From Pontederia crassipes (taxonomy: Eukaryota; Streptophyta; Magnoliopsida; Commelinales; Pontederiaceae), in NCBI GenBank assembly GCA_030549335.1, contig CM060190.1, forward strand, positions 70,446,118 to 70,510,117: a stretch of 64,000 nt of DNA, given 5' to 3'. How positions within the stretch are numbered: position 1 is the stretch's first letter; every line of letters starts with the position of its first letter. This document shows, in pieces, positions 51,937 through 63,900 of the stretch. The position numbers and the translations under genes were made by a program. Below the pieces are notes generated by a model, which saw only the letters and a list, made by a program, of their open reading frames with translations, searched no databases and was not told the DNA's origin.

Positions 51937-53185
51937 CATTGTTTTCATAACCGGACCGATAAACGAATCGGACGATCAATTGGGTCGTGGTTGGACCAGT
52001 TGAATCGAGTTCAATCGGATTGAATCAAATTTTATTAAAATAATATTATCTATAATAATATTAAAGATATATACATAATAAATATTATATTATGTATAAA
52101 AAACTTAGTAACCTACTAAAATTAAAATACTAACACATTATATTATTGATGTGCCTTGAATTATGTACCATGTACTCAAAATTATGAAAAAAATGAGAAA
52201 AAAAAGAAAAATGAGGATATGTGATAGAAGAGGAGGGCTAGGCCTAAGTTCCTAGTCCGCCACTGATTTTTGTAGGGGGTGCAGGTGGCTTCGCCCTCGC
52301 AGTATGGACATTTATATTCGAGGAGGGTTTTATATGATATTCTTTCTTTTTGGCTCATAGTGAATTTCTTCTGATCGCGGCCTATTTTGACCGTGGATGT
52401 TTCTATATTGTTCACATTGATCAAGAGAGTTTTATCACGTTAAATTTCTGTGTTTATCTTCTCTTTCTTTCGTTGTTTTGATTGTTCATTGATCATCGGT
52501 GTTCTATTCCCAATATATATATTAAAATATTATTATCGACAAGCCAATTACTTCCAATTTTTAAATATTTATATTGATTTATTGTTATTAAATTTTTATT
52601 TATCGTTATATGCTACTAATAATATGTTAAATTTTTTTACCATAAATAAATTTTATGTTTTATTTTTAATTAACTTTCTTTTTTTCCATTTCTTCATTTT
52701 CTCTCTTCATTCAATTTACTTTTTTTTCATTTCTTCCTCTCTCTCCATTAATTCTCTATGATTTATCATTTAATGCTATTATCATTATATTAATTTATTA
52801 TTATTGTAAATCACTCCATTAATCTTTCATTATTATTTTATTTTCATTTTTCCATACCTTCCTCTCTCTTCATTTATTTTATTTCCTTATTTTACCTTTC
52901 TTCCTCTCTCTCTTCATTAATTGTCTAATTGAGTCTATTTTTCTTGATTCAATTCGTTTTATTGTTTCCTCTTTTCATCTCTATATTCCATTTTAATGGT
53001 TTTTAACATTTTTCACATTTTTAAAATTGAACCCGATTCATCGATTTGCTAATTCATACCGATTGAACTGAATTTTATCCGGTCAAATAATCAATCCAAT
53101 TTTGGCATGAAATCGGACGCACCAACCACCGGTTCATAGTTGAACCGGTCGAACCGACTGGTCCGGTCCAGTTTTAATAACATTG
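51937..53185. mobile_element. hAT-like MITE (CAATGTTATTA family), inserted into a hAT transposase relic
   Basis: Ends CATTGTTTTCATAACCGGACC and GGTCCAGTTTTAATAACATTG are inverted and flanked by TCATTTAT (51929-51936) and TCTTTTAT (53186-53193), seven of eight matching. The 1249-base interior is AT-rich on the right. A 52182-52424 stretch has higher GC but codes for nothing I recognise. Same family as 35922-36861. Confidence 0.68.
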
Positions 53186-53197
53186 TCTTTTATCCCT

Positions 53198-53517
53198 TCA
53201 CTTCACTTATAATGCTGAAACTTCTTGCATCTTTTTAAATGCTTAAATAAATTAGTGGTGCCATGCTTGTTAGGGTCTATAGCAAAATCATTTTTATAAT
53301 ATTTGCATCTTACTCTAGCTTCATGATCTAAAGTAATATTTTTAAAATGATTCCAAACTTCAGATTTGTTTTTACTAGGTCTATTATTAACTATCTCTAT
53401 TTGATTGGAAGTATCATTAGTTACTTCTACAGGATTTGGATTAGATTATGCAGACTCGATGACGATATCACCCATAGTAGGATTAGACCCAATATTAGTC
53501 ATTGCATCATGCTCCAT
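53198..53517 (-). pseudogene. hAT transposase N-terminus (BED zinc finger), broken
   Basis: From ATG 53517 on the minus strand a short frame meets TAA after 23 codons. Downstream of it the same frame encodes SEVWNHFKNITLD, ARVRCKYYKNDFAIDPNKHG and TTNLFKHLKRCKKF, the BED-type zinc finger that opens plant hAT (Ac/ZBED-like) transposases and binds the element ends. The second zinc cysteine of the usual CxxC is tyrosine here. The frame then meets a stop just before the neighbouring MITE. No DDE catalytic core or dimerisation domain is present in the window, so it cannot be active. The family call rests on the BED pattern. Confidence 0.7.
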
Positions 53518-54099
53518 TTGAAATTTTTGTATGCTGACTTTGAGTCTTTGACAAAAAAAACATAATTAAAATGGTAATGTATACAAATATATCTATTTCG
53601 TTATTATCAGCCCACTAACTATTAGGTTAATGATAAAACTAAAAAATATATAATGACTACCTAGAAGATTATTAATGCATGAGATATTTAAAATTTTCTC
53701 AATTTCATTTATTTTATTTTTATATATTATGACTACTAATGTTGCATAGATAAAAACATACAACAATAATATTGAAACCAATCAATATTAACATTAGCAA
53801 TCAACAAATTTCAGCAGTACATTGATTCACGATGGCAGCATTGATTAAAAATAACATTGATTATTAACACATATAACACAACACATTAGCAATAATATTG
53901 AAACATACAACAATCTATATATTTATCTCTGCATGTATGCTTTTAGCATTAGCAAGACAACAACCCAATCAGCAAGATTCAGCGCATTGATTCACGAATG
54001 AAAACTGAAACTCAACATACATGGAGTATACACACGATAGAGACTAGAGAGAGGAGAACCGACGGTAGTCCGGTAGAAAGCGATAGAGCGTATCTCATA

Positions 54100-54620
54100 A
54101 TGTCGATGATCGTTGAAGAGGGGCGGGTGACGACAACACAACGAACTGAGCCACTGAGGAAGAGGAAGAGGGAGAGTTATGAGAAATTAGAAGTAAAGCA
54201 CTCTGTGCTCGCGACCTTGTGCAGAGAGAGGGAGAAGATGAGAAAGAGAAAGAAAAAATGAGAGGGAGAGAGACCTGTCAAGGGCGACGATAGCGACAAC
54301 TACGACAACACAATGGCAACAACGACGACAACAACACAACGGAGCGACACCACAGTGGACCGAGCCATTGAGGTGAGGAAGAGGAAGAGGGAGACTCATG
54401 AGAAAACAAAAATAAAGCACCCTGCGTCCTACTCAGTGATCGACTGCTCACGACATTGCGCAGAGAGAGGGAAAAAGAGGGAGAGAGAACTTGTGACGGC
54501 GACAACACACCGGTGACGGTGACTGCAACACAACGACGGCGGACTCAGTCCTAATCTTCTTACTGCACACCTGCGACGGCGTTGACAAAACAGCGGTGGC
54601 GGCAACCGCAACACATCGAC
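54100..54620. repeat. Degenerate GA/CGAC-rich tandem repeats (unit about 200 bases)
   Basis: Three diverged units share ACAACACAACG, GAGCCA(C/T)TGAGG, GAGGAAGAGGAAGAGGGAGA and GCGCAGAGAGAGGGA-type words in the same order, near 54133, 54345 and (partial) 54510. They lie within the truncated hAT element and code for only low-complexity peptides. Confidence 0.55.
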
Positions 54621-55228
54621 GACTAGGATTAGGGATTCATTCAATCATTTCATTCGTTTTTCAATATCACACTGGTTAATGGGTCGCAACTCGTGAGTCA
54701 TGAGTCACCCAATCGAGTTTATAATTATATATTATATAACCCGGGCCGAGTTCAGGTCAAGTTCCTACGTTGTGAACTTGGTCATGGTCCGGAACCCGAC
54801 GAATTTTCTGCTTACCGAACGGACTGGATCCAATTCGGGCTGAGTTTATTCTCCGATTGTCCGGCCCGGTGCGGTCAATGTCCGGGTTGATTCAAACCGT
54901 GGTCAGCCCTACTAATTACAATGTGAAGTTGGAAAATAACATTAGAAAAGTATTAAAGTTGAAGGGTATTTAATAAAATTTATTTAATAATAACGTCACT
55001 AACGCACGTTATCATCTCACATCTTTTATTATTATTTAAAAACAATATATTCGTCATCTGATAACATAGTAAGTAAATATTATTTTAATTCCTAAATATT
55101 TTCCCCGGATCATAATCTTCTTAATTATGGGCCCAAAAAGTTCGTAACTAACATATAAAAACATTGTTATGCGGTTAGTTAATTTGACGAGCGGAGAGTA
55201 CAATCGTCGAACTCAAGCACGACGACGG

Positions 55229-58200
55229 ATGGAGTACTCGGACGACCTCGAAACCGTCGTCGCGGGACAACGCCGAGAGCTGATGGCGGCGAGAGCCGCT
55301 GAGTCCGACCACGACCTCGCATTCCGCCTGCAGATGGAGGAGGCCATGGCCGCTTCCCTCACCCGTCTGCCCTCCTCCTCCTCCAGTTCCGTCGCCGCGC
55401 CTCTTCCTCCGCCGGCCGCTACCGGAGAGCCTGGCGATCTCTCGAATATCCTGCGCCTCCAAGAGCAAGAGTTCGAGCTTTTCGACCTTGAGCGCAAGGA
55501 CCACGAGCACTGCCGGTCAGAGCTCCGCCGGACGGCCGACGAACTCCGTCGACTCGCCCACGACGAACGCTTCGCCCACCAGATACTCCGGATGCCCGAG
55601 GATCAGTGGGAGGATCGCGGTGACGAGTTCGAGATGCCGATCGACCAGCTCGGTGCCGAGGACGAACCTGCCTTCCGGGTTTACTTCAAGGGCCTGGAGG
55701 AGCGGGAGTATGTGCGCGGCGAATGGGTCCACGTTTCGGCGATCGAGCCGCGGTCTGCGACCCCAGCGACCAGATCCTTCTCGAGATCACTAAGCCATTG
55801 GCGATTTCTGAGGACGGTGTCTGCCGCGAGTTGTTGGAGTTGAAGGCTTTGATGGAAGGGCTCAATGCGGCGGCCTCTTTGGGCATTAGGAGAGTTGACG
55901 TACTTTGTGACTATAGGACTCTATACAACCATGTGAGTTTTATCCTTGCAGAGTGCTTACTGCTTTTTTTCCCCGAATTATATTTGCTTAGGGTTCAATG
56001 TACTCGTATGCTATGTTGAATTCAATCCTTCGTTTCTAAATGATAGTTGAAGCTCCAATTTTTGTTTTTATTAGTCTTTATTATTTGTTTACCTTGATGC
56101 TGCGAGCTTTTGTTACAATTTTGCAAATACATTGATCTGGACTAGTCCTTTTTAATTATTTTATTTTTTTACACTGAAATGTAGCAATTAACCAAAGCCC
56201 CAGTACACCAAACAATGTAACAAGTTAAAGGAGGAGAAGGAAAAAGAGGTTAATAACTTTTTTTTTCTTGAGAGTAAGAGTTTAATAAGTTTACACTTGA
56301 ATTTATAGTGAAGGAAAAATGATAAGGACCCTTCCATTCTCCTCGGTTCTCCAATCTCATTCTTTTAAACCCAAAATCAAATGAAAAGAAGGAAAAAAAT
56401 AATTAACACACGGTTCTATTTTTTTAACCTTATGAACCAAATACATAAATACACAAGGTGTAAATAAAATTTGGGAATATGGAGTGTGGGGAAAAAAATG
56501 GCCCATATATATGGGTCACCATTGGCCCATATATATTGGATCGTGATATGTCACAAGTAGGCAGTTATTTATATACATGGTGATGGTACTTATTTATGAA
56601 TTCGTTTTGGCTCATATATATGGGTCACTTTTTGCCCTACATAATCCTTATCCCCGTAAAATTTTATTTCATTTTCATTCAATTCTCTTTTATTTAATCA
56701 TATCATCTAACATAATTAATTATTTGTCTTCATTTTCTTCCATTCTTTTCACCTTTTCCCTTCCCCATTTTTTGTTTTCCCTTCTCAATGATTCTTCAAC
56801 CAAACAAAGTGGGGGAACCAAAATTATGGGAGAGTTTGGCCCTAAAGGACAAGCCATGAAGAAAGTAGAGGTTAAATTAGTCAATTGAGTATAACAGGAA
56901 AGTAATAGCTGCTCTTTCTACCTCAGGGTATAATGACAGATTGAGAGTCTTGACAAAAAAAAAATTTGTTATATATGGTCATCCTCCTCTGGTATCACAA
57001 TTTTATCTCTAATTTCCTTTTGTGAGATAGGGAGAAAAAATGAGTTATTTGACTCTTCCTCTAAAATAAAGTGTGTAAATATGTTGGTGATAATGGACCA
57101 GCTTATTAGTGGTGACCCTGTGAGTTGCAAAAACCATGAGTTTGAGCTTTGAACCATTCACCCTCTTAACAAAAAATGCAAATGATATTTGTGAAAAAGA
57201 AACAGGTTTTGGAACTTTCTTTGGGAAAATTTGAGTGAATAATCTTGTAAGGGGCAGGGCGAACATTGAGAGAGTAAGCTTTCAAAAACATGCTCACAGT
57301 CAAGAGCATGCTGGGTGAGGCTCAACTGTGCACCTGTGTGGGTTGCTGAATCAAGGTGGAGACCTGGGTTGCGTAATTGGGAGAAGGCTCGACCAACACA
57401 AACTATGAAGTTGAAGTCAGAGACAAGGGTGTTGGAGGTCGGAGTTGGGTTGAAACAAAGGCTGGATTTGGAGTCGAGGGCTATGAGGGAAAATAAGGAC
57501 CTGAATTATAGCTGCTATTGTCGCATTAAGTGGAGAAGAAATTACGTAGAATAAAATAACCATATGCTGATATCCTGCTGTCTACCATATTGTCCCTTGT
57601 TATTGAATCTTGAAGTGGTGCTAAATCAATTGCAGGTCACAGGCATATGGAGGACAAAGAGGATTAGGCTTGCTAACATAATCAATCAAGTGCATATGAA
57701 CAAAGGAAGTTCAGAAACTGTGAAGTCATTCTGATTCCAAGATGTAATGTCAAATTTGTTTTCAAGTTAGCAAGGGATGCAATGGAAAATCAGTTATCGA
57801 AACATGTTAAGTCAAATGTCAATAGTGATATGAGAGAGAAGTGTATTATCTGCTTGGAATTTGTTGATTCTTCTCAGGTGTTCAGTGTTGACGGCTGTTC
57901 ACACCGTTTTTGTTTTTCATGTATGAGGCAACATGTGGAAGTCAAATTACTTCATGGAATACTTCCCAGTTGCCCTCAGGTTGGTTGCAGCATTAAACTT
58001 AATGTAGAAGGTGCGAGCAAGTTTCTGCAACCTAAGACACTAGATATTATGTCTCAGCGCATTAAGGAAGCATCAATTCCTGTAACTGAGAAAGTCTATT
58101 GCCCATACCCAAAGTGCTCTGCTCTAATGTCATTAACTGAAGCAATATGCATCGAAGGGACATCTAGTGCTTTCTCTACTGTTAGAAGATGTATAAAATG

Positions 58201-58652
58201 CAATGGTGCATTTTGCATTGACTGTAAGGTTCCATGGCATACAGACCTGTCATGTCATATTTATAAGATCTTGCACCCTCAGCCGCATGCAGAGGAAGCC
58301 AAGTTAAAAAATCTTGCAAGACAAAAACTATGGCGCCAATGTGTCAAGTGCAAGAACATGATTGAACTCGCGGAGGGGTGTTTTCACATGACATGCAGGT
58401 GATGTTTTGGTTGGTAAAGCCATTTTCTTCACCATTAAAGTTTGATCTTCCTTTAACTTTTCTCATGAACCATATATATATATATTTTTTTTTTGCTTTT
58501 TCTGCAGATGTGGTTTTGAATTTTGCTATACGTGTGGAGCTGAGTGGAAGAACAAAAAACCTACTTGTTCTTGCCCCTTGTGGGACGAAAGAAACATCTT
58601 GCACGATGATGACCGTGAAGATGACTACTCTTCTGATGATGAATACGATTGA
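55229..58652 (+). CDS. RBR-type E3 ubiquitin ligase with N-terminal RNase H-like domain, frame interrupted
   Basis: Three exons: 55229-55932, 57636-58398 and 58508-58652. The N-terminal part (QRRELMAARAAESD, AFRLQMEEAMAASL) is the helical start typical of the plant family that fuses an RNase H-like fold to RING1-IBR-RING2. The RNase H-like part includes LLEITKPLAISEDG, LELKALMEGLNAA and VDVLCDYRTLYNH. RING1 begins CIICLEFVDSSQVF, with CSHRFCFSCM and CPQVGC; RING2 is CVKCKNMIELAEGCFHMTCR then CGFEFCYTCGAEW, with the catalytic cysteine in EGCFHM. An acidic tail ends the protein. It would accept ubiquitin from E2 as a thioester and pass it to substrates. Two single-base losses interrupt the frame, near 55744 (before AAVCDPSDQ) and near 57692 (before AYEQRKF). 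They may be real mutations or sequence errors. The RBR part from 57782 is open. Confidence 0.85.
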
Positions 58653-59255
58653 TTCCAACTTTCATGTTGAAGATTATGATGATAAATCTTATTTGAAGAT
58701 GACTGTTATCACTAGGCTCATCTTTTCCAGGGTTTGCACGTTGTAATTGTCATTTGAGTTTCTCTTTTAGCTTCGTTCATTAAACCATGGAACTTATGTG
58801 TAGGCCATTCATTGTGTGTTAATCACATGAATGATGAATGCGAATGTGACAAAGTTCTTAGATGATTAAACCTTTCTCCATAATTTGCATGTTCAATTCT
58901 CAACTGCATCTTGTTCTATCTCATCAGAACTCGTAGCAGCAGGATTTTGTAGCTCTGTCTGATGATATCTGAGAGTAACGTAGTCACTTTGAACTCACTG
59001 GGTTGTTCCAGCATGACCAAGCAACTCATTGCCAGTCTCCTGAACGCATTTTTAATTAGCTCGTGGAACCATCTCTTGTACAGAATGAACAAGGAATATA
59101 AAACTGCATGAACGCAATGCTATTTCTGGAATCTACTCCATCAAGAACTCTGCATTCTGAACAACGAATTCAGACTGGCTTTGCCAGCAGAATACTGCAG
59201 AATGATGTCCATGATTGAAGCTGTACATGCAAATTTATCTGCAGATTTGCTGAAT
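58653..59255. other. 3' flank of the RBR gene; no other gene seen
   Basis: Probable 3' untranslated region and spacer without coding signal. Confidence 0.4.
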
Positions 59256-59274
59256 TAATCGGGTGATTCTTTGA

Positions 59275-59459
59275 ACTCCGCCTATGTTTTATAGCCGGTC
59301 CTAAGCCCGGATAAAGGAGGAGGGTTGTGTTAGGCCCCGACAGCCAGCGTAAAACTCTGTCGAATCTCATGAACATGGATCAACGAATGAGCGGAATGAC
59401 GCCGTATGATCCATGTAGCCGACCCCACTTAGTGGGATAAGGCTTTGTTGTTGTTGTTG
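59275..59459 (+). mobile_element. Au-like SINE with perfect target duplications
   Basis: The 185-base body ends GACCCCACTTAGTGGGATAA then GGCTTTG and TTG repeats, the 3' signature of the plant Au SINE family. It is flanked by identical 19-base copies of TAATCGGGTGATTCTTTGA (59256-59274 and 59460-59478). The perfect duplication implies a fairly recent insertion. Confidence 0.85.
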
Positions 59460-59499
59460 TAATCGGGTGATTCTTTGACAAAGGCCCAGCTGCACGTAC

Positions 59500-59610
59500 T
59501 CAAGTTGACCTCTATGGTGGCTCACCATTAACTATGACCGAACCAATTGATCAGGTAGGAGAAGAATCCAAGTTCGAATTCTGGCCCATTTTTTTTTATT
59601 AAATTGAAGT
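59500..59610 (+). mobile_element. Possible tRNA-derived SINE fragment
   Basis: A box-B-like AAGTTCGAATTCTGG near 59571 is followed by a run of T after 59588. A clear box A and flanking duplications are missing, so this is tentative. Confidence 0.25.
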
Positions 59611-59959
59611 ACTAAGCCGAATTACACACAACATTTATCTCACCTGAAGATGGAAACATTATTTAAAACAAGCAACCTGAAGCATTAAGTCAACTAATCT
59701 CAAGTAGAACGTAAAGATTCGGTTAAAATCCACAAGGTAATATTATTGAATAAGTTAAAGTTTGTTTTGAAGAAATCGTAGTGATGCATTCGTTTTACCA
59801 ATGAGAGGCACATCGATGATTTTTTATGTGGAGGCTGCAAGTCTTGCCGAATTCTTCGTCTTCAAAATTGAAGAAAGATGTGTGACCTATTAAAAGCAAA
59901 AAAGAAATGTTTTCCTTAAAATCCCTCCACAACTGAAAACGGAAACTTAAAAATGGAAT

Positions 59960-60898
59960 GGACAGGTTTGTGCACGTTGTCAGAGAGAAAAAGAAAAAAA
60001 AAAACACACATAGGGAGAGACACGAAAGACGAGAGGAACCGCTCCGACGCCCTTCGCCTCCAGGAGGACGCCGGTGGAGCTGACGCCCGGGAGCTACCGG
60101 AATTTGATATTCTGCTTTCTGTGGCCGGTGAAGGATCAGGTAAAATGTTTCCCTTTGAATTGATGTCTCCTGAGAGAATTTTCTCTTTTTAAGCTTTTCA
60201 TCTTCTTTTGCTCGTTGTTTTGACCTCAGATGACGCCATTATGGATGCGAGATTGACAAAGCTGATCTTTTTGGGGGCTTCGGCCGCTTCCCCTCCACCA
60301 ACAGGTACTTGGTTTGGAATTTGCTGCGAAAATGTGTTTTGGTGTTTCTGTTTCGTTTCTTGTTTGCAAAGTTGGAAACTTTCACGTACAAGAGGCCTGA
60401 AAGGTTGCGGTCTCCTGTGGTTTCTATTTTCGTTTTATGCTGGAAAGATCTTGGTGTCCTTTCGCCATCGATGCTTCGTTTATTTTGGGCAAGGTTTGGA
60501 CTTGTGCAGAGGTTTCATAAAGCTCGGAATGATGGGATAGCTTCATGTGAATGTGTTCGTATTATAATGTTTCTGTTGTGTTTTCATGTGATTTTTTAAC
60601 CCTAGCTTTCGTTTCGTGGGAAAAAGCTGAGATCTTTTCTGAGTTTTAGAATTACGTGACTCTCCTGTGAATTCTTTTGCGTTGCAGATTTATTTTTGTC
60701 GAAGTTGAGATTTTTTTTTCTAAACTAACTCAATACAATGCCTCATTTTTTTTTGTGAATTCTTTTAGCATGCCTCGTTTATGGACATGATTGTTGTATT
60801 CAACGGTAGATTGATCTCAATCTTAACTTCCGTCGAATGATTGTTGTATCAGGGTTTCAAATAATTTTGAGACAATTCAACAGAAGAAGAGAAATAGG
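59960..60898 (+). other. Likely spliced 5' leader of the IQD gene
   Basis: Candidate exons are about 59960-60139 (donor TCAG|GTAAAA), 60230-60304 (acceptor CCTCAG, donor ACAG|GTACTT) and 60853 onward (acceptor TATCAG). They contain upstream ATGs and no recognisable domain. Multi-exon leaders are common in IQD genes. The model is inferred from splice signals only. Confidence 0.45.
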
Positions 60899-60916
60899 AT
60901 GAGAGGGAAGGAGAAC

Positions 60917-63900
60917 ATGGGGAGGCAAGGCAAGTGGTTTCTGGCTGTCAAGAAACTCTTTGCTGCAGAATCCGATGATAAGAAAAACCTGGTTAGCAAT
61001 TTTTTTTGTTCTTTGAACTTTAGATATCTTCGGCCATGTCATGTGTGCTCAAAATGTGAAAGATTTGCTACAATCAGAAGATCGAGAAGACACCAGAAAC
61101 ACCGGAATTCAGCGGATCCAAGGACGTCGATCTGATCCCCCTAGAAACTGCTGATATGATTGCCTGTGATGCTGTTGCTCCTACAACCCAAGAGGTGGAG
61201 ATGTCCCAGGACGGAGCTGTTTCTCAAATGCTGCTACCACCTATAACTCAGGAGGTGAAGGTGTCTGAGGAGGAAGGACAGAGCAAGCATGCCTGCTCTG
61301 TGGCCCCTGCAAGTGCTGTCGCCACAGAAGCTGCAGCCATCACTGCACCGGCTGTAGCAGCAGTTATTCGTCTCACCGGAAACTCCATAGTCCAAGTTCC
61401 AAGCAAATCGATAGAAGAAACTGCAGCCATTAAGATACAGACGGCTTTCCGAGGATACACGGTACTTCTTCATCTTAAGAGAAAATGGATGTTCATATGT
61501 TTCGGAAGAACACTTATACCTGACTGAAGGAGAAAACTGAAGGTTTATTGTTCAACTTCATCATTAGTAGCAATCTGATACCAAGTGTTTAGCAGCAAAC
61601 GTGGACAACTGTTTTTTTGGTTTTGCTTTTGTATGATTATGTTGATCAAGCCTTTTTATGCCCATTGTGTTAAGCTTCTATGCGAGTTTCTATTATGTTT
61701 TTTCGCAATGGTAATTTACCGAATACATTGCAAACTCTTGTAAAGGCAAAGAGAGCATCACGGGACTTGAGAGGATTAAGTAGATTGAAGGAACTTGTTG
61801 ATGGAGATGCAGTCAAGCGTCAAACTGCAAACACAATGCATGTCATGCAGGCCCTCTCAAAGGTTCAGTCACAGATGCGCTCCCGGAAAATCAGAATGTC
61901 AGAGGAAAACCAGTCTCTTAGAAGACAGCTGCAACTTAAAGAAGAAAGAGAACTAGAAAAATTAAAGGTGAGAATCATTTCATCAGTATCATCATTTGAG
62001 TTTGCTCAGGCATCTGGTGAAGGTTGAACTTTACTAATATCTACTTATCAATTACAGATTTTAGATATCAAGTTCAGAAAAATAATGTTTCCTAGCAATC
62101 AAATGTATAAGTGGCATCTCCATATCTAGGATGATTCATTAAATAATCCAAGACTAGTCAATGTACTTTGTAAGGTAAGGTGAGCTTATTTTCCAAACTT
62201 TAAAGTAGAAATTATGAAAGCCAATGATGAATTTAACCTGATACATGAAAGATATACGGAGAGCCACATCTCGATGGACCTAGTAAAAAACACATTTTGT
62301 TTTACATTTTTCTTTTCTTAACTACTGTGCATATTGAAGGTTTAGGTTTGATTTTGCCCACATCATGCAAATTGGTATCCAAATATGCTTGCTGAATTGC
62401 CATAACAGTCATGGAATTCAGATATAGGCCGTGTTTGGTTTGGGAACATTTCGGGAAACACCTTACGTGACCGTCACGTGAGTTTGACGAGAATATTTGA
62501 CGAAATGTTTCCGTCAAATGTTCTGAAGGCAAGAACTTTTTTTTTCAACTGTCAAGCTGCATTTTGACTTTTTTTTTAAATTTAATTATTTTATAATGTA
62601 TGCATATATAATATAGAATAAATTAATACATTATTATAACATAATTTAGGGATATTATAACATAATTTATTAAATGTTATTAATTAAAAATTATAAATAA
62701 TTAGCTCTAATAATTAATAAATATTTTATTAATTAAACTATTCAATTATTTAATAATATACGTAAATTATAATATTAATAATATTTAAATTAATAAATAT
62801 TTCAATTATTCAAATATACATAAATTATAATATTAATAATATTTAAAAGATTTAATCAAAATAAATAAAAATAATATTAATAATATAACGATTTACGTAA
62901 ATTATAATATTAATAACATATTCTTATTTATTATAATTTTATACCTCATAAAATAATAAATTATATTCTTAGTTCTCCTTTTTTATTCAAACATTCACTA
63001 AAATTTATTCATCACATCAATTTTTTAAATCCTCATCATTACACTTTTTCATCCAAACATCAACCTAAACTTTTCTATCAAATCAATTAGTTCTCAAGAA
63101 CTAATTTTCTACTAATGTTCCCGTACCAAACGTAGCCTATAGGTTGCGTTTGGCACCGGAACATTTTGGAACATTTGTTCTCGAGAACTAATTGATGTGA
63201 TTGAAAAGTTTGGGTTGATGTTTGGATGAAAAAGTGTAATGATGGGGATTTAAAAAGTTGATGTGATGAAAAAGTTTTAGTGGGTGTTTGGATAAAAAGT
63301 AAGAAGTAAGAATATAATTTATTATTTTATTAGGTATAAAATTATAGTAAATAAGAATATATTATTAATATTACAATTACGTAAATTGTTATATTGTTAA
63401 TATTATTTTTAAATATTTTGATTAAACATTTTAAATATTAATAATATTATAATTTACGTACATTTTAAAATCCAAATATAATTTGTTTTTTAAAAAATAA
63501 TTGAATAGTTTAATCAATAAAATATTTATTAATTATTAGAACTAATTATTTTATAGTTTTTAATTAATAACATTTAATAAATTATTTTATAATATCCTTA
63601 ATAATGTATTAATATATTATAAATTATATATACATATAAACCAAAATAATTAAAAAATAGATGAAATTAAAAAAAAAGCGGCTCGAGAACAAAAAAAAAA
63701 GTCAAATGTTCTCGGCGAGAACATTTGGACGAGAAATGTTCTCGCCCAGCTCACGTTGTTCCCGTCACGTAGCTACGTTTGGCAGAACATTTGAAATGTT
63801 CCCGGCTGCCAAACGCAGCCATAAAGTACTTTTGTGCTTCCTTTTATATATCTGTTGTTGTTCATTCTGACTTTTCCTGGAATTTGAACTCTACAGTCTA

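Larger units (their letters stand above)
53194..54911 (-). mobile_element. 5' part of a larger hAT element, truncated
   Basis: Read on the minus strand it starts at 54911 with TAGGGCTGACCACGG, nearly identical to the terminus of the small hAT at 22335-23156 (TAGGGCTGAGCACGG). GGGCC/CCGGG-rich subterminal DNA, a GA-rich tandem region and a BED-finger transposase start follow. The opposite end is not found: the sequence stops at the MITE inserted at 53185. Confidence 0.6.

Noticed and set aside
52182..52424. 80-codon minus-strand frame with CPYCEG
   Set aside because: The single CxxC looks zinc-finger-like, but no partner cysteines or histidines follow, and it lies inside a MITE.
53998..54516. 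Plus-strand Arg/Lys/Glu-rich frames
   Set aside because: Produced by GA-rich tandem repeats within the hAT relic.
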